Shown: positions 24,451 through 34,012 of the stretch, in pieces
Position numbering within the stretch: the stretch's first letter is position 1
Layout of the letters: the number at the start of each line of letters is the position of its first letter
NCBI GenBank assembly: GCA_025463745.1
Contig: JAODBB010000204.1
Location: 1 to 52,570 of the forward strand
Length of the DNA stretch: 52,570 nucleotides
Direction: 5' to 3'
Source: Subtercola sp.
GTDB lineage: Bacteria > Actinomycetota > Actinomycetes > Actinomycetales > Microbacteriaceae
The notes under the pieces: generated by a model
What the model was told of the DNA's origin: nothing
What the model saw: the letters and a program-made list of their open reading frames with translations, nothing else
Database searches by the model: none
Program-made: the position numbers and the translations under genes

Positions 24451-25710
24451 TTAGCGGGGTACGAGAACCCCGAGAGCCTCAACGTGATGGGTGTGCGGAA
24501 ACAAATCGAACGCCCGCAACGACCGCAGTTCATAGCCGCCGGCGGTGAACTGGCCGAGGTCGCGGGCGAAGGCTACCGGGTCGCAGGCCACATACAGCAG
24601 CTGGGCCGGCTGCAGCTCGAGCAGACTCGAGACGACCTGTTTACCGGCGCCCGAGCGCGGTGGGTCGATGACCACGGATGCCCGCTCGAACCCCGCTCGC
24701 TCAGCCGACGTCATCGTGCGCAACAATCTGCTCAGATAGCGGTCGACGCGGTCTGTCGTTGCGGTGGCCTTGCCGAGGTCACGCAGATTGAAGCCGGCAT
24801 TCGCGGTCGCGCCGGCATCGCTTTCGACCGACTCGATGCGTGTTCGAGCACCGAAGCGGTCAGCGACGGCCGCAGCCAGAAGACCGACTCCGCCGTACAG
24901 GTCGAGGTTGGCAGAGCTTTCGTCGAAGAGTTCTTCGATCAGCTGCTGCTGCACTGCGTTCGTCAAGGTGGCGGCAGCGCCGTGGTGCACCTGCCAGAAG
25001 CCGAGCTCGTCGAGACGGAACTCGCGGTCGCCGACGCGCTCGACGATCGGCTTGCCGACGGGCGGTTTGCCCCCGCCGGCGTGCACGACGACGCGAGCGC
25101 CGCGGCGTCCGTCTGAGATGACGTCGACGCTCTCGGCGCCGAACAGCCGTTCATCCAGTGGCGACGCGTACTCGACCGCCGGCGTGGCGAGCGGCAGATC
25201 GGGCACCGCGATCACACGGTGCGAACGCGCTGCGTACGGCCCCACGATTCCGTCGCTGTCGACATGCAGACTGACCCTGGTGCGCCAGCCGAGACCGTTC
25301 ACGGCATCGTCACCGTCGACGGGTTCGACGATGACATCCAGGGCCGGGTGATTCTCGAGCTTTGCGAAACGCCGCAAGGAATCGACGACCACCTGGCGTT
25401 TGAGTTCGCGTTGCCAAGGGAGGTCGATATGCCCGAACTCGGCACCGCCGGCCCGGGCATCCGGATCGCGTTCGATCGCCGCAGCTTGCCACACGTGCGG
25501 CTGCCGATGCGGCGACGCCTCGATCACTTCGACGGCCTCAGCCCGCCAGAACGACGAATGGTCGTCAGACGAAATGCGGGCGAGCACCGTCTCACCAGGC
25601 AGGCTGTCGGCGACGAAAATCACGCGGCCGTCGAGCCGGGCGACCCCGACGCCCCCATGCGCCACATTCGTGACCTGGAGTTCAGCGGTCGTTCCCAGCA
25701 ATTCGCCCAT
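24451..25710 (-). CDS. TrmA/RumA-family RNA (uracil-5) methyltransferase
   Basis: From ATG 25710 the product has 419 residues. An N-terminal TRAM domain (LQVTNVAHGGVGVARLDGRV) is followed by a central domain and a SAM-dependent methyltransferase core: LDLYGGVGLLAAAVA (SAM loop), VVIDPPRSGAGKQV and the catalytic-cysteine motif YVACDPVAFARDL, then FDLFPHTHHVE. These motifs mark the family that methylates uracil-5 in tRNA or rRNA. The CxxC iron-sulfur cluster of RumA is not seen, as in many actinobacterial members. The frame stays open to 25866, but the added 52 residues are Arg/Ser/Pro-rich, contain DNA repeats and resemble no TRAM leader. Exact target base is unknown. Confidence 0.85.
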   Translation of the reverse strand: MGELLGTTAELQVTNVAHGGVGVARLDGRVIFVADSLPGETVLARISSDDHSSFWRAEAVEVIEASPHRQPHVWQAAAIERDPDARAGGAEFGHIDLPWQRELKRQVVVDSLRRFAKLENHPALDVIVEPVDGDDAVNGLGWRTRVSLHVDSDGIVGPYAARSHRVIAVPDLPLATPAVEYASPLDERLFGAESVDVISDGRRGARVVVHAGGGKPPVGKPIVERVGDREFRLDELGFWQVHHGAAATLTNAVQQQLIEELFDESSANLDLYGGVGLLAAAVADRFGARTRIESVESDAGATANAGFNLRDLGKATATTDRVDRYLSRLLRTMTSAERAGFERASVVIDPPRSGAGKQVVSSLLELQPAQLLYVACDPVAFARDLGQFTAGGYELRSLRAFDLFPHTHHVEALGVLVPR

Positions 25711-25756
25711 CCGTCCAGCATTGCACAGCAGCTCCGCCTGATGGCCCGGGCTCGAT

Positions 25757-25823
25757 CGGCTTTGCAGGCCCGGCGCGATCCGTTCGCGGGTTCGGGCGAC
25801 ACCCGGCTTTGCACACCCGGCGC
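25757..25823. repeat. Near-identical 20-base direct repeats upstream of maf
   Basis: The segments 25757-25776 and 25804-25823 both begin CGGCTTTGCA and end CCCGGCGC, matching at 18 of 20 positions. A weaker third relative, with CGGGCTCGGGCG and CCGGCTCG, follows at about 25834. They lie in the 174-base spacer between the methyltransferase and maf, which otherwise shows no gene. Confidence 0.5.
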
Positions 25824-25870
25824 TACTACGCGCGGGCTCGGGCGTGACCGGCTCGTTTCGCGGCATTCGT

Positions 25871-25876
25871 TAGGAT
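25871..25876 (+). promoter_or_regulatory. -10 box TAGGAT, leaderless maf
   Basis: TAGGAT lies eight bases before the maf ATG, which would place transcription initiation on or next to the start codon. There is no ribosome site in between. Confidence 0.45.
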
Positions 25877-25884
25877 TGCGGGCT

Positions 25885-26523
25885 ATGCGGCTCTATCTGG
25901 CTTCGACCTCACCGGCCCGGCTCGCCCTGCTCCGGCAGATTTCTATCGAGCCGACCATCGTGCCCTCGTTCGTCGACGAAGATGCCGCCGTCGTGGCCGC
26001 TGAGGCTGCGAACGGACCGCTCTCGGCGCCCGAATTGGTGTGCCTCCTCGCTCGCCTGAAGGCTGAAGCGGTGCTCGAGGCCCTGCCCGGCGGCGAGCGC
26101 ATCGATGGATTCATTCTGGGCGGCGACTCGGCCTTCGAATTCGACGGAGCCATCTACGGCAAACCGCACCTTCCCGACGTGGCCCGCGAACGCTGGCAGC
26201 GCTACCGCGGCCGGTCGGGGGTGCTGCACAGCGGGCACTGGATGATCGACCACCGCATCGCCGACTCGCCGTTTCCCGCCGTCGGCGCCGTGACGTCGGC
26301 CAGGGTCGAGTTCGCCGCAGACATCAGCGACGCCGAGATCGATTCCTACGTCGCATCCGGTGAGCCGCTCGAAGTCGCCGGTGCGTTCACCATCGACGGG
26401 CTCGCAGCCCCGTTCATCAGCAGCATCACGGGCGCGCCCTCGACGGTGATCGGCATGTCGCTGCCGACACTCAGAGATCTCGCGGTTCGGCTCGGCGTGA
26501 CAGTGGGCGACTTCCGGGCGTAA
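25885..26523 (+). CDS. maf: Maf-family nucleotide pyrophosphatase
   Basis: The ATG at 25885 gives 212 residues starting LYLASTSPARLALLRQI, the Maf signature. The conserved catalytic region ILGGDSAFEFDG and the substrate-binding YGKPHLP follow, then VSRARVEF-like VTSARVEFAADISDAEI. Maf proteins hydrolyse dTTP, UTP and modified nucleotides and are often linked to cell-division arrest. The open frame begins much further upstream, but that part is antisense to the methyltransferase. Its position shortly before accA and the presence of accE to the left match the accE-maf-accA3 order of mycobacteria. A long hairpin immediately follows the stop. Confidence 0.9.
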   Translation: MRLYLASTSPARLALLRQISIEPTIVPSFVDEDAAVVAAEAANGPLSAPELVCLLARLKAEAVLEALPGGERIDGFILGGDSAFEFDGAIYGKPHLPDVARERWQRYRGRSGVLHSGHWMIDHRIADSPFPAVGAVTSARVEFAADISDAEIDSYVASGEPLEVAGAFTIDGLAAPFISSITGAPSTVIGMSLPTLRDLAVRLGVTVGDFRA

Positions 26524-26561
26524 GTGGCGTTGATGAAGTGCTCGCGCTCCATCAACGCCAC
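26524..26561 (+). terminator. Hairpin terminator after maf
   Basis: A 12-base-pair perfect stem (26524-26535 with 26550-26561) starts at the first base after the stop. The loop can pair further (AGTGC with GCGCT). No U-tract. It separates maf from accA. Confidence 0.7.
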
Positions 26562-26696
26562 CTAGTCGCTCGTTCATGCCCGACCTGGCATATGCCGCGG
26601 CGTCCCGCGTTTTCCCGCATCGGGCTTGTAGGATTCCGCGCCGTTCGCACCACGATTTTTGTGTGCACATACCAAAGGGATGGATGCCGGTGCGAA

Positions 26697-26702
26697 TAGG
26701 CT
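26697..26702 (+). promoter_or_regulatory. -10 box TAGGCT, leaderless accA
   Basis: TAGGCT lies eight bases before the ATG at 26711, the same spacing as the maf box. No Shine-Dalgarno sequence is present, so a leaderless start is likely. Confidence 0.4.
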
Positions 26703-26710
26703 AGGGCACT

Positions 26711-28510
26711 ATGCCCCGAATAACTAAAGTTCTCATTGCCAACCGCGGCGAGATTGCGGTGCGGGTGATTCGGGCGGCACGCGACTCCGAAATCGCGACG
26801 GTCGCGGTGTATGCCGACCAAGATCGCGAAGCTCTGCACGTTCTGCTCGCCGACGAAGCGTATGCTCTGGGCGGCACGTCGAGTGCCGAGACGTACCTGG
26901 TCATCGACAAGATCTTGTCGGTCGCGAAACGCTCGGGCGCCGATGCGGTTCACCCGGGTTACGGTTTTCTCGCCGAGAACGCAGACTTCGCTCAGGCCGT
27001 CATCGATGCCGGGCTGATCTGGATCGGCCCCTCCCCCGACGCGATCGATCTTTTGGGCGACAAGGTCTCTGCACGGCACATCGCCGAACGGGTGGGCGCA
27101 CCGCTCGCCCCCGGCACGATCGACCCGGTGACCGGCGCCGACGAAGTACTCGAATTCGTCGCCCAGCACGGGCTCCCCGTTGCGATCAAGGCGGCGTTCG
27201 GCGGCGGCGGCCGCGGCCTCAAGGTCGCCCGCACCGTCGAAGAGATTCCCGAGCTGTTCGAATCGGCGACCCGTGAGGCGATCACCGCCTTCGGTCGCGG
27301 CGAATGTTTTGTCGAGAAATATCTCGACCAGCCCCGGCACGTCGAAACGCAGTGCCTCGCCGATGCACACGGCAACGTCGTCGTGGTGTCGACCCGCGAC
27401 TGCTCACTGCAGCGGCGCCACCAGAAACTCGTCGAGGAGGCCCCGGCCCCCTTCTTGAGCGACGCGCAGAACGCCGAGCTCTATCGGGCCTCGAAGGCGA
27501 TTCTTCGTGAGGTCGGCTACGTCGGCGCGGGCACGTGCGAGTTCTTGGTGGCCAAAGATGGCACGGTGTCGTTTCTCGAAGTCAACACAAGGCTTCAGGT
27601 CGAGCATCCGGTGTCTGAAGAGGTCACCGGCATCGACTTGGTTCGTGAGCAGTTCAGACTCGCCGAGGGCGGCATTCTCGGCTACGACGACCCGCAGCCG
27701 CGTGGGCACTCGTTCGAATTTCGCATCAACGGCGAAGACGCGGGTCGCGGTTTCTTGCCGAGCCCCGGGCCGATTCATGTGTTCAAGGCACCGGGTGGCC
27801 CTGGCGTTCGCATCGACACGGGCGTGAGCGCGGGCGACGTGATCTCGGGCTCGTTCGACTCCCTGCTGGCGAAGCTCATCGTCACCGGCGCAACCCGAGA
27901 AGAGGCGCTCGAGCGGTCTCGCCGCGCACTCGACGAGTTCGAGGTCGCCGGCTTGCCCACGGTTCTGCCCTTTCACCGGGCGATCGTGCGCGACAAGGCT
28001 TTCGCGCCCGACGCCGGAGCACCCTTCAGCGTGTACACCCGCTGGATCGAAACCGAATTCGAGAACACCATCGAACCGTGGAGCGGGTCACTCGAAGAAG
28101 CCGTACCCTTGGCTGGCCGCAGCACGGTGGTCGTCGAAGTCGACGGCAAGCGCATCGAAGTGGTGCTGCCGCCGCGTCTGCTGTCTGCCGCCTTGTCGCC
28201 GGCTGCCGGTGGCGGCGCCTCGGTGACCGCACTGGGCGCTCCCCCGCGGCGGCGCTCGGCCGGAGGCGCCAGGCGCACCTCCACGGGCAACGCGGTCAAG
28301 GCGCCCATGCAGGCGACTATCGTGAAACTCGCTGTCGCGGAGGGCGACAAGGTCGTCAAGGGCGACCTGATTCTGGTGCTCGAAGCCATGAAGATGGAAC
28401 AGCCCATTCAGGCGCACAAAGACGGCGTGATCGGTTCGATCGACGCGGCCGTGGGCACGACGGTTTCGTCGGGGCATCTGTTGCTCGAGATCGCCGACCA
28501 CGCGGCGTAA
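26711..28510 (+). CDS. accA3: Acyl-CoA carboxylase alpha subunit (biotin carboxylase + BCCP)
   Basis: The 599-residue protein joins a biotin carboxylase and a biotin carrier. The first part opens [20 protein letters not shown]; the ATP-grasp domain includes the glycine-rich loop [14 protein letters not shown] and HVETQCLAD. The biotin carboxylase C-terminal domain runs to about residue 450. After a basic linker ([12 protein letters not shown]) the carrier domain holds the biotinylation motif EAMKMEQPI, with Lys561 as the biotin site. It carboxylates biotin for acyl-CoA carboxylases that feed fatty, methyl-branched or mycolic-type lipids, partnering a separate beta subunit that is not encoded in this window. 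The neighbourhood (maf upstream) matches accA3 in mycobacteria. Confidence 0.93.
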   Translation: MPRITKVLIANRGEIAVRVIRAARDSEIATVAVYADQDREALHVLLADEAYALGGTSSAETYLVIDKILSVAKRSGADAVHPGYGFLAENADFAQAVIDAGLIWIGPSPDAIDLLGDKVSARHIAERVGAPLAPGTIDPVTGADEVLEFVAQHGLPVAIKAAFGGGGRGLKVARTVEEIPELFESATREAITAFGRGECFVEKYLDQPRHVETQCLADAHGNVVVVSTRDCSLQRRHQKLVEEAPAPFLSDAQNAELYRASKAILREVGYVGAGTCEFLVAKDGTVSFLEVNTRLQVEHPVSEEVTGIDLVREQFRLAEGGILGYDDPQPRGHSFEFRINGEDAGRGFLPSPGPIHVFKAPGGPGVRIDTGVSAGDVISGSFDSLLAKLIVTGATREEALERSRRALDEFEVAGLPTVLPFHRAIVRDKAFAPDAGAPFSVYTRWIETEFENTIEPWSGSLEEAVPLAGRSTVVVEVDGKRIEVVLPPRLLSAALSPAAGGGASVTALGAPPRRRSAGGARRTSTGNAVKAPMQATIVKLAVAEGDKVVKGDLILVLEAMKMEQPIQAHKDGVIGSIDAAVGTTVSSGHLLLEIADHAA

Positions 28511-28618
28511 CGGATGCCCGTGCCCCGCTCAGCCGGAGCGTGGCGCTTCTTGGTGCCTTCGTGGCTCGCAGCTCGCTGGGCCGGCGTCGGCGTCGGCGGC
28601 CCATGAGAACATGGGTGC

Positions 28619-31600
28619 ATGTCGATTGACGCCTTTCCGCTCGTCGATGTTGCTGACATCGTGCACCTCGTGGGCCGGCCGTCGTTCGAGCGCGGGCGCG
28701 GCTACGCGCGAGGCGACTCGATGCTCGACGTGCGGTGGAACAGCGAGACGCGGCTGCTCGAAGGCGTCGTTCAAGGCAGCGCCCCGATTCCGTACCACTG
28801 CCGTATTCCGCTGACGGAGTCGGGAGCGAAATTCCGCCTCACACACGAGGCTGCGTGCAGCTGCCCCGTTTCGTTCGACTGCAAGCATGTGGCGGCGACG
28901 CTGCTCGCGAGCAACGCCCTCCACCTGCGTGAAGCCGCACCGGCTGCGGGCCTCGCGTCGGCACGCGACCTGGATGCGCCCCAGCGACCCGATCCGCGAT
29001 TCGGGCCGCCGAGTCAGAACGTTCGCGCGCTAAGCGGTACCGCCATGTCGGAATGGTACGACGACGAAGCGGGCCGCGCGACGGCAGACCGTGCGACATT
29101 CAGCGATCTTGCCGACGATGCCGACTCGGCCTGGTATCCGCCGGAGCCACGCTTGCGTACGGTGCCGATCGTCGATCCGCTCGACTGGAGGGCGGCGCTC
29201 GGTGGGTTAGCCCCTGCTGTCGGCTCCGATGACGCCGGTGCCGACGGGCCTGGGGGCCGAGCGGGGTCTGCCGCGGCATCCGCGCGACGCGGGCCCGGCA
29301 CGAGCGGCGCGACGCCTGCGCCCGTGCCGATGGGCATGCAGTTCGAGGTTCGCGAATTCGTGCCTCGCACGCGGGAGCAGTGGCGCGGGCCCCTGTCGCA
29401 GACCGCCAAGCCACCGAAACCGGCAGACGACACGATCAACCGCCCGCCCCGGCGCTTGGCCGTACGCCCGGTCATTCGAAACCATGTGGGCACGTTTGTG
29501 AAAGCCAATGTCAGTTGGGCGACCTTCGCTCACCAGGTCAACCGGCTGAACCTGAACCCGGCACACTTGCGCTGGTTTTCGCAATTCGCCGCCCTGCACC
29601 GGGCCACGCGCGAGCTGTACACGGGCCAAGACGCCGACTGGCTCTACCTCGACGATTTCGCGAGCCCGCTGGTGTGGAATCTGCTCGATGAGGCGGGGCA
29701 ACTCGGCATACCGCTGCTGGGCTCGAAGAAGAGCACGGCGGTTCGCCTCGCGGCCGGGGCGACTGTTCATCTCGATGCGACGAGCGGTGTCGGCACTGGC
29801 GGTGTCGGCACCGGCGACGGTGATACCGGGCGAGCGCTGGTGCTCACTCCCGTCGTCTCGATCGATGGGGCGCACTTCGCCCCCGAAGCCACCGGCTCCA
29901 TCGGCGACCACGGCCTGTATGCCTACGAGCTCGGCGCGACCTCGAGCATCACGCTTGCGCGGCTGGCGGCCGACGAGACACACGCCGAGGCGGCCGTGAA
30001 GCGCCTGACCGGTGAGGTGCGCGAACTGCTCGGCCGGGCATCCGGAATCACCGTGCCCGCCGCCGACACAGCCGAATTCTTCGAGAACTACTTCGGCCGA
30101 TTACGCCGGTCGATCGCCGTCGTGGCCGCCGATGACACGGTGGAATTGCCGGCCGTCGTCGCGCCGCATTTGATGCTCACCGCTCGCTTCCGGCCGAAGA
30201 ACGTGCTTCAACTCAACTGGTCGTGGCGCTATGGCGATGCAGCTGCCACGACGTGGGGCGACCGCGACGACGACGCCGAGCAACGCACTCGCGCCGCGGT
30301 TGCGCGGGTGCTCGAGGGCCTCATCGACGACCACAGCGGTCAGGGAATCGAAGCCGCACTGCTTTCGCCCGACGACGCCGGATCGGGGCGAGCGGCCGAC
30401 GACGAGCAGTATGGGTCGTTGAATCCGAGCTTCGTGCTGCAGGGCTTCGAGGCGGCGGTCTTCGCTGAGAAAGTGCTGCCGGCGCTCGATCAGACTCCGG
30501 ATGTACGTGTTCACGTCATCGGCACGAGACCGCCGTACCGCGAGCTGACCGGCGTGCCGGAGCTCACCATCACGACCGTCGAAAGCGACAAACGCGATTG
30601 GTTCGACCTCGGAATCATCGTGAACATGAACGGGTATCGCATACCGTTCGCACCGCTCTTCAAAGCGCTGGCACGCAAACAGAAGAAACTACTGATGGTC
30701 GACAAGACCTATCTGACCCTCGATCACCCGGTCTTCGAGCGCCTTCGCGAGCTGCTCGAAGAGGCGTCTGCTCTCGACGAGTGGGAAACCGGCGTTCGCA
30801 TCAGCCGCTATCAGGCAAGTCTGTGGAGCGAGTTCGAAGATCTCGCCGAAGAGACCGTTCAGTCGGTGGCCTGGCGGGAGGCCGTGTCGGCTTTGAACGC
30901 GGTCGAGTTCATCGAACCGACCCCATTGCCTACCGGTGTTGAGGCCGACCTTCGGCCCTACCAAATCGAGGGCTTCGAATGGCTCGCGTTTCTCTACCGG
31001 CATGGTTTGGGCGCGGTGCTGGCCGACGACATGGGCCTGGGCAAGACATTGCAGACTCTCGGCCTGATCGCGCATGCGAGGCAGGCTGCAGCGGTTGCCG
31101 GCCGTAGCGCCGCAGTCGCTCCGCCCTTTCTCGTGGTCGCCCCCACCTCGGTGATTTCGAACTGGGTCGCCGAGGCCGAGCGGTTCACGCCGGGCCTCGT
31201 GGTGCGCGGAATCACGCAGACCGAGGCGAAGGGTGCCACACCGATCGCCGAGCTCGCGCGGGGCGCTGACATTGTGGTGACCAGCTACACGCTCTTCCGC
31301 CTCGATGCCGCCGCCTACCAGAAGCTCGACTGGGCGGGATTGGTGCTCGATGAGGCCCAATTCGTGAAGAATCACACCTCGAAGCTGCATCGCTGCGCCA
31401 AAGACTTCGACGCCCCGTTCAAACTGGCGATCACCGGAACACCACTCGAGAACAACCTGATGGAACTGTGGGCGCTCTTCGATATCGTCTCGCCGGGGCT
31501 GTTCGCTTCGGCGCGCAAGTTCACCGAAGACTACGTACGCCCCATCGAACGGGGGCTCGATACCGAACTTCTCGCTCGGCTGCGGCGGCGCATCCGCCCG

Positions 31601-32359
31601 TTTCTGATGAGGCGAACGAAGGAGATGGTGGCACCTGAGCTGCCCGCGAAGCAAGAGCAGGTGCTGAACATCGCGCTGGCGCCTTCGCACCGAGCCTTGT
31701 ACGACACGTTCTTTCAGCGCGAGCGGCAGAAGCTGCTGGGCCTGATCGACGACCTCGATCGAAACCGGCTCATCGTGTTTCGATCGCTCACCCTGCTTCG
31801 TATGCTGAGCCTTGATGCATCGCTCATCGACGAGAAGTACGCGAGTATTCCTTCGAGCAAACTCGACTCCCTGCTCGAGCAGATCGACGATGTCGCGGCC
31901 GAGGGTCACCGCGCGCTCGTCTTCAGTCAGTTCACCTCGTTTCTCGCGAAGGCCGCCCAGCGGCTGACGAGCCAGGGAATCGAGTTCGAGTATCTCGACG
32001 GCTCCACGCGGCGTCGCGCTGATGTGATCAACCGCTTCAAGCGCGGCGGCGCTCCCGTCTTTCTGATCAGCTTGAAGGCGGGCGGCTTCGGCCTCAACCT
32101 GACCGAAGCCGACTACGTCTTTCTGCTCGACCCGTGGTGGAACCCGGCCACCGAGTCGCAGGCGATCGATCGAACGCACCGCATCGGTCAGCAGAAGAGC
32201 GTCAATGTGTACCGGATGGTCGCGAGCGACACCATCGAAGAAAAAGTGATGGCGCTGAAGGAGAAGAAGGCGCGGCTCTTCGATGCGGTGCTCGACGACG
32301 ATGCCGCTTTCAGCACGGCTTTGAGCGCTGACGACATCCGGGGCCTGCTCGACGCGTGA
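28619..32359 (+). CDS. SWIM-zinc-finger SNF2-family helicase
   Basis: The 1246-residue protein starts with a SWIM zinc finger (C80-x-C82-x5-C88-x-H90, CSCPVSFDCKH) near residue 80, for binding nucleic acid or protein. A long middle region has a low-complexity linker at about 200-240. The SNF2 ATPase follows: Walker A DDMGLGKTLQTL at about 802-813, DEAQ at about 908, SGTPLE-like ITGTPLENN, then the helicase C domain with ALVFSQFTSFL, GFGLNLTEADYVFL and the arginine-finger region QAIDRTHRIGQ. It is an ATP-driven DNA translocase; related bacterial proteins act in transcription recycling or repair. No defence genes surround it. The 108-base spacer upstream holds only the small inverted repeat CCATG-AGAA-CATGG and no clear ribosome site. 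Confidence 0.93.
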   Translation: MSIDAFPLVDVADIVHLVGRPSFERGRGYARGDSMLDVRWNSETRLLEGVVQGSAPIPYHCRIPLTESGAKFRLTHEAACSCPVSFDCKHVAATLLASNALHLREAAPAAGLASARDLDAPQRPDPRFGPPSQNVRALSGTAMSEWYDDEAGRATADRATFSDLADDADSAWYPPEPRLRTVPIVDPLDWRAALGGLAPAVGSDDAGADGPGGRAGSAAASARRGPGTSGATPAPVPMGMQFEVREFVPRTREQWRGPLSQTAKPPKPADDTINRPPRRLAVRPVIRNHVGTFVKANVSWATFAHQVNRLNLNPAHLRWFSQFAALHRATRELYTGQDADWLYLDDFASPLVWNLLDEAGQLGIPLLGSKKSTAVRLAAGATVHLDATSGVGTGGVGTGDGDTGRALVLTPVVSIDGAHFAPEATGSIGDHGLYAYELGATSSITLARLAADETHAEAAVKRLTGEVRELLGRASGITVPAADTAEFFENYFGRLRRSIAVVAADDTVELPAVVAPHLMLTARFRPKNVLQLNWSWRYGDAAATTWGDRDDDAEQRTRAAVARVLEGLIDDHSGQGIEAALLSPDDAGSGRAADDEQYGSLNPSFVLQGFEAAVFAEKVLPALDQTPDVRVHVIGTRPPYRELTGVPELTITTVESDKRDWFDLGIIVNMNGYRIPFAPLFKALARKQKKLLMVDKTYLTLDHPVFERLRELLEEASALDEWETGVRISRYQASLWSEFEDLAEETVQSVAWREAVSALNAVEFIEPTPLPTGVEADLRPYQIEGFEWLAFLYRHGLGAVLADDMGLGKTLQTLGLIAHARQAAAVAGRSAAVAPPFLVVAPTSVISNWVAEAERFTPGLVVRGITQTEAKGATPIAELARGADIVVTSYTLFRLDAAAYQKLDWAGLVLDEAQFVKNHTSKLHRCAKDFDAPFKLAITGTPLENNLMELWALFDIVSPGLFASARKFTEDYVRPIERGLDTELLARLRRRIRPFLMRRTKEMVAPELPAKQEQVLNIALAPSHRALYDTFFQRERQKLLGLIDDLDRNRLIVFRSLTLLRMLSLDASLIDEKYASIPSSKLDSLLEQIDDVAAEGHRALVFSQFTSFLAKAAQRLTSQGIEFEYLDGSTRRRADVINRFKRGGAPVFLISLKAGGFGLNLTEADYVFLLDPWWNPATESQAIDRTHRIGQQKSVNVYRMVASDTIEEKVMALKEKKARLFDAVLDDDAAFSTALSADDIRGLLDA

Positions 32360-32388
32360 AGGCCTTCCCCACCCACCCTGGCCGTTCG

Positions 32389-32440
32389 ATTTTGCGCAGA
32401 AGCACGCTAACAGCCCGGTTAGCGTGCTTCTGCGCAAAAT
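32389..32440. terminator. 23-base-pair perfect hairpin between convergent genes
   Basis: Arms 32389-32411 and 32418-32440 pair perfectly around a six-base loop, the longest stem in the window. It lies between the helicase and lpdA stops and can terminate both. The arm contains GCGCAGAAGCAC. Confidence 0.8.
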
Positions 32441-32479
32441 GGATGCCCGGGCTCGTTGTGCAGGGCGGGGTGGGGTGAG

Positions 32480-33916
32480 TTAGAGAACGATGTGCATCGC
32501 GCGCGCAGCATCCGTGATCGACCCGGTCAGCGAGGGGTAGACGGAGAAGGCTCGCGACAGTTGGTCGACCGTCAGACGATGCTCGACGGCCAGCGCGATC
32601 GAGAAGATCAGCTCGCTCGCCTTCGGCGCCACGATGACACCGCCGATGACCGTACCCGACCCGGTGCGAGCGAAGAGCTTCACGAAGCCGTCGTTGATGC
32701 CCATCATTTTCGCCCGGGGATTCTCTGACAGCGGCAGTTTGTAGATGTCGCCCTGAGCGATGCCCTCTTCGATCTGCCGCTGCGTCCAGCCGACGGTCGC
32801 GATCTCGGGCTGCGTGAAGATGTTCGAGGCGACGTTGCGAATCTCGGTGGGGTTGACCGCGTCTCCCATGGCATGGAACACCGCCGTGCGGCCCTGCATC
32901 GAAGCAACGGATGCCAGTGGCAAGAACGTCGTGCAGTCGCCCGCCGCGTAGATGCTCGGCACGCTTGTTCGCGCCACTCGGTTGACCCGGATGTGACCCG
33001 ACTCGGTGAGTTGCACGCCCGCTTCTTCGAGGCCGATGCCCGCGGTGTTCGGAACCGCTCCGACGGCCATGAGGCAGTGCGAACCTTCGACCGTTCGCCC
33101 GTCGGAGAGTGTCGCCACGACTCCGTTCTCGGTGCGAACGACAGAGTCGGCACGAGATTTGTTGAGAACGGTCATGCCGTTGCGGCGAAAAACATTTTCG
33201 ATGACAGCGGCCGCGTCGGCATCTTCACCCGGCAGCACCTGGTCGCGACTCGAAATGAGCGTGACCTTCGAACCGAGGGCGGTGTAGGCGGAGGCGAATT
33301 CGGCCCCGGTCACACCCGAGCCGACGACGATCAGATGTTCGGGAATCGCCTCGAGCGAGTACAACTGCGTCCAGGTGAAGATGCGTTCGCCGTCGGGCAT
33401 GGCGCTGGCGAGCAGGCGCGGGCTGGCGCCCACCGAGACCACGGTGGTGTCGCCTTCGATGCGGTCGAAGTCGACACCGTTCGTGCCCATGCCGGTCGAA
33501 ACGATGACGGCATCACGGCCATCCAGTCGCCCTTCACCCTGCACGATGCGCACGCCCGATCGGATGAGCGTGGATTTCATGTCTTCGGACTGCTGGTGTG
33601 CGAGCCCCAGCAGTCGCTTGTTCACCGCGGCGATGTTGACCGCGACGTCTGGCCTGACCGGGCGGCCCGCATCGGTGCGGCTGAAGAACTGCACTCCCAA
33701 GTCGGCGGCCTCACCGATGGCGTTCGCGGCTTCGGCCGTGGCGATCAGCGTCTTCGATGGAACGACGTCGGTCAGCACCGCGGCACCGCCCACCCCGACT
33801 CGTTCGACGAGCGTCACGTCGGCGCCCAGTTGAGCACCGGCAATGGCTGCTTCATAGCCACCGGGGCCCCCACCCAGAACGGTAATTCTCTGCTTGCGCT
33901 CGAATTCATAGGCCAT
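32480..33916 (-). CDS. lpdA: LpdA-type NAD(P)H-quinone reductase (flavoprotein disulfide reductase family)
   Basis: The product is 478 residues from ATG 33916 (481 from ATG 33925). It opens with a Rossmann motif (ITVLGGGPGGYEAAIAG) binding FAD. Where dihydrolipoamide dehydrogenases have GGTCLNVGCIPSK, here it is GGAAVLTDVVPSK, so the redox-active disulfide is missing. That is the hallmark of mycobacterial LpdA (Rv3303c), which reduces quinones rather than lipoamide. A second nucleotide-binding motif (IVVGSGVTGAEFASAY) and the C-terminal dimer domain are present. Start choice is uncertain: GGGGAAG lies closer to the first ATG and about ten bases from the second. Its neighbours (PNP and phosphomutase) are also next to lpdA in mycobacteria. 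Confidence 0.92.
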   Translation of the reverse strand: MAYEFERKQRITVLGGGPGGYEAAIAGAQLGADVTLVERVGVGGAAVLTDVVPSKTLIATAEAANAIGEAADLGVQFFSRTDAGRPVRPDVAVNIAAVNKRLLGLAHQQSEDMKSTLIRSGVRIVQGEGRLDGRDAVIVSTGMGTNGVDFDRIEGDTTVVSVGASPRLLASAMPDGERIFTWTQLYSLEAIPEHLIVVGSGVTGAEFASAYTALGSKVTLISSRDQVLPGEDADAAAVIENVFRRNGMTVLNKSRADSVVRTENGVVATLSDGRTVEGSHCLMAVGAVPNTAGIGLEEAGVQLTESGHIRVNRVARTSVPSIYAAGDCTTFLPLASVASMQGRTAVFHAMGDAVNPTEIRNVASNIFTQPEIATVGWTQRQIEEGIAQGDIYKLPLSENPRAKMMGINDGFVKLFARTGSGTVIGGVIVAPKASELIFSIALAVEHRLTVDQLSRAFSVYPSLTGSITDAARAMHIVL

Positions 33917-34000
33917 GCCGCCCATTCTTCCCCAGGGCGAGGTTCGCGGCCAAACTGCACAGGTTTCGGCATTGGCCGGATGAGGGCTGCTCAGGGTAAC

Positions 34001-34006
34001 TAAAGT
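34001..34006 (+). promoter_or_regulatory. -10 box TAAAGT before the PNP gene
   Basis: TAAAGT lies six bases before the ATG at 34013, consistent with a leaderless mRNA. A GGTGGA sequence between them could act as a short ribosome site instead. Confidence 0.35.
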
Positions 34007-34012
34007 GGTGGA

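Noticed and set aside
25711-25866. N-terminal extension of the RNA methyltransferase
   Set aside because: Low-complexity codons covering direct repeats; the TRAM domain starts at 25710.
28619-32359. SWIM-SNF2 helicase as part of an anti-phage system
   Set aside because: No nuclease, methyltransferase partner or other defence genes are next to it; it is flanked by housekeeping genes.
32480-33916. Missing redox-active cysteines in lpdA as a broken gene
   Set aside because: This is the defining feature of LpdA-type quinone reductases, not damage.
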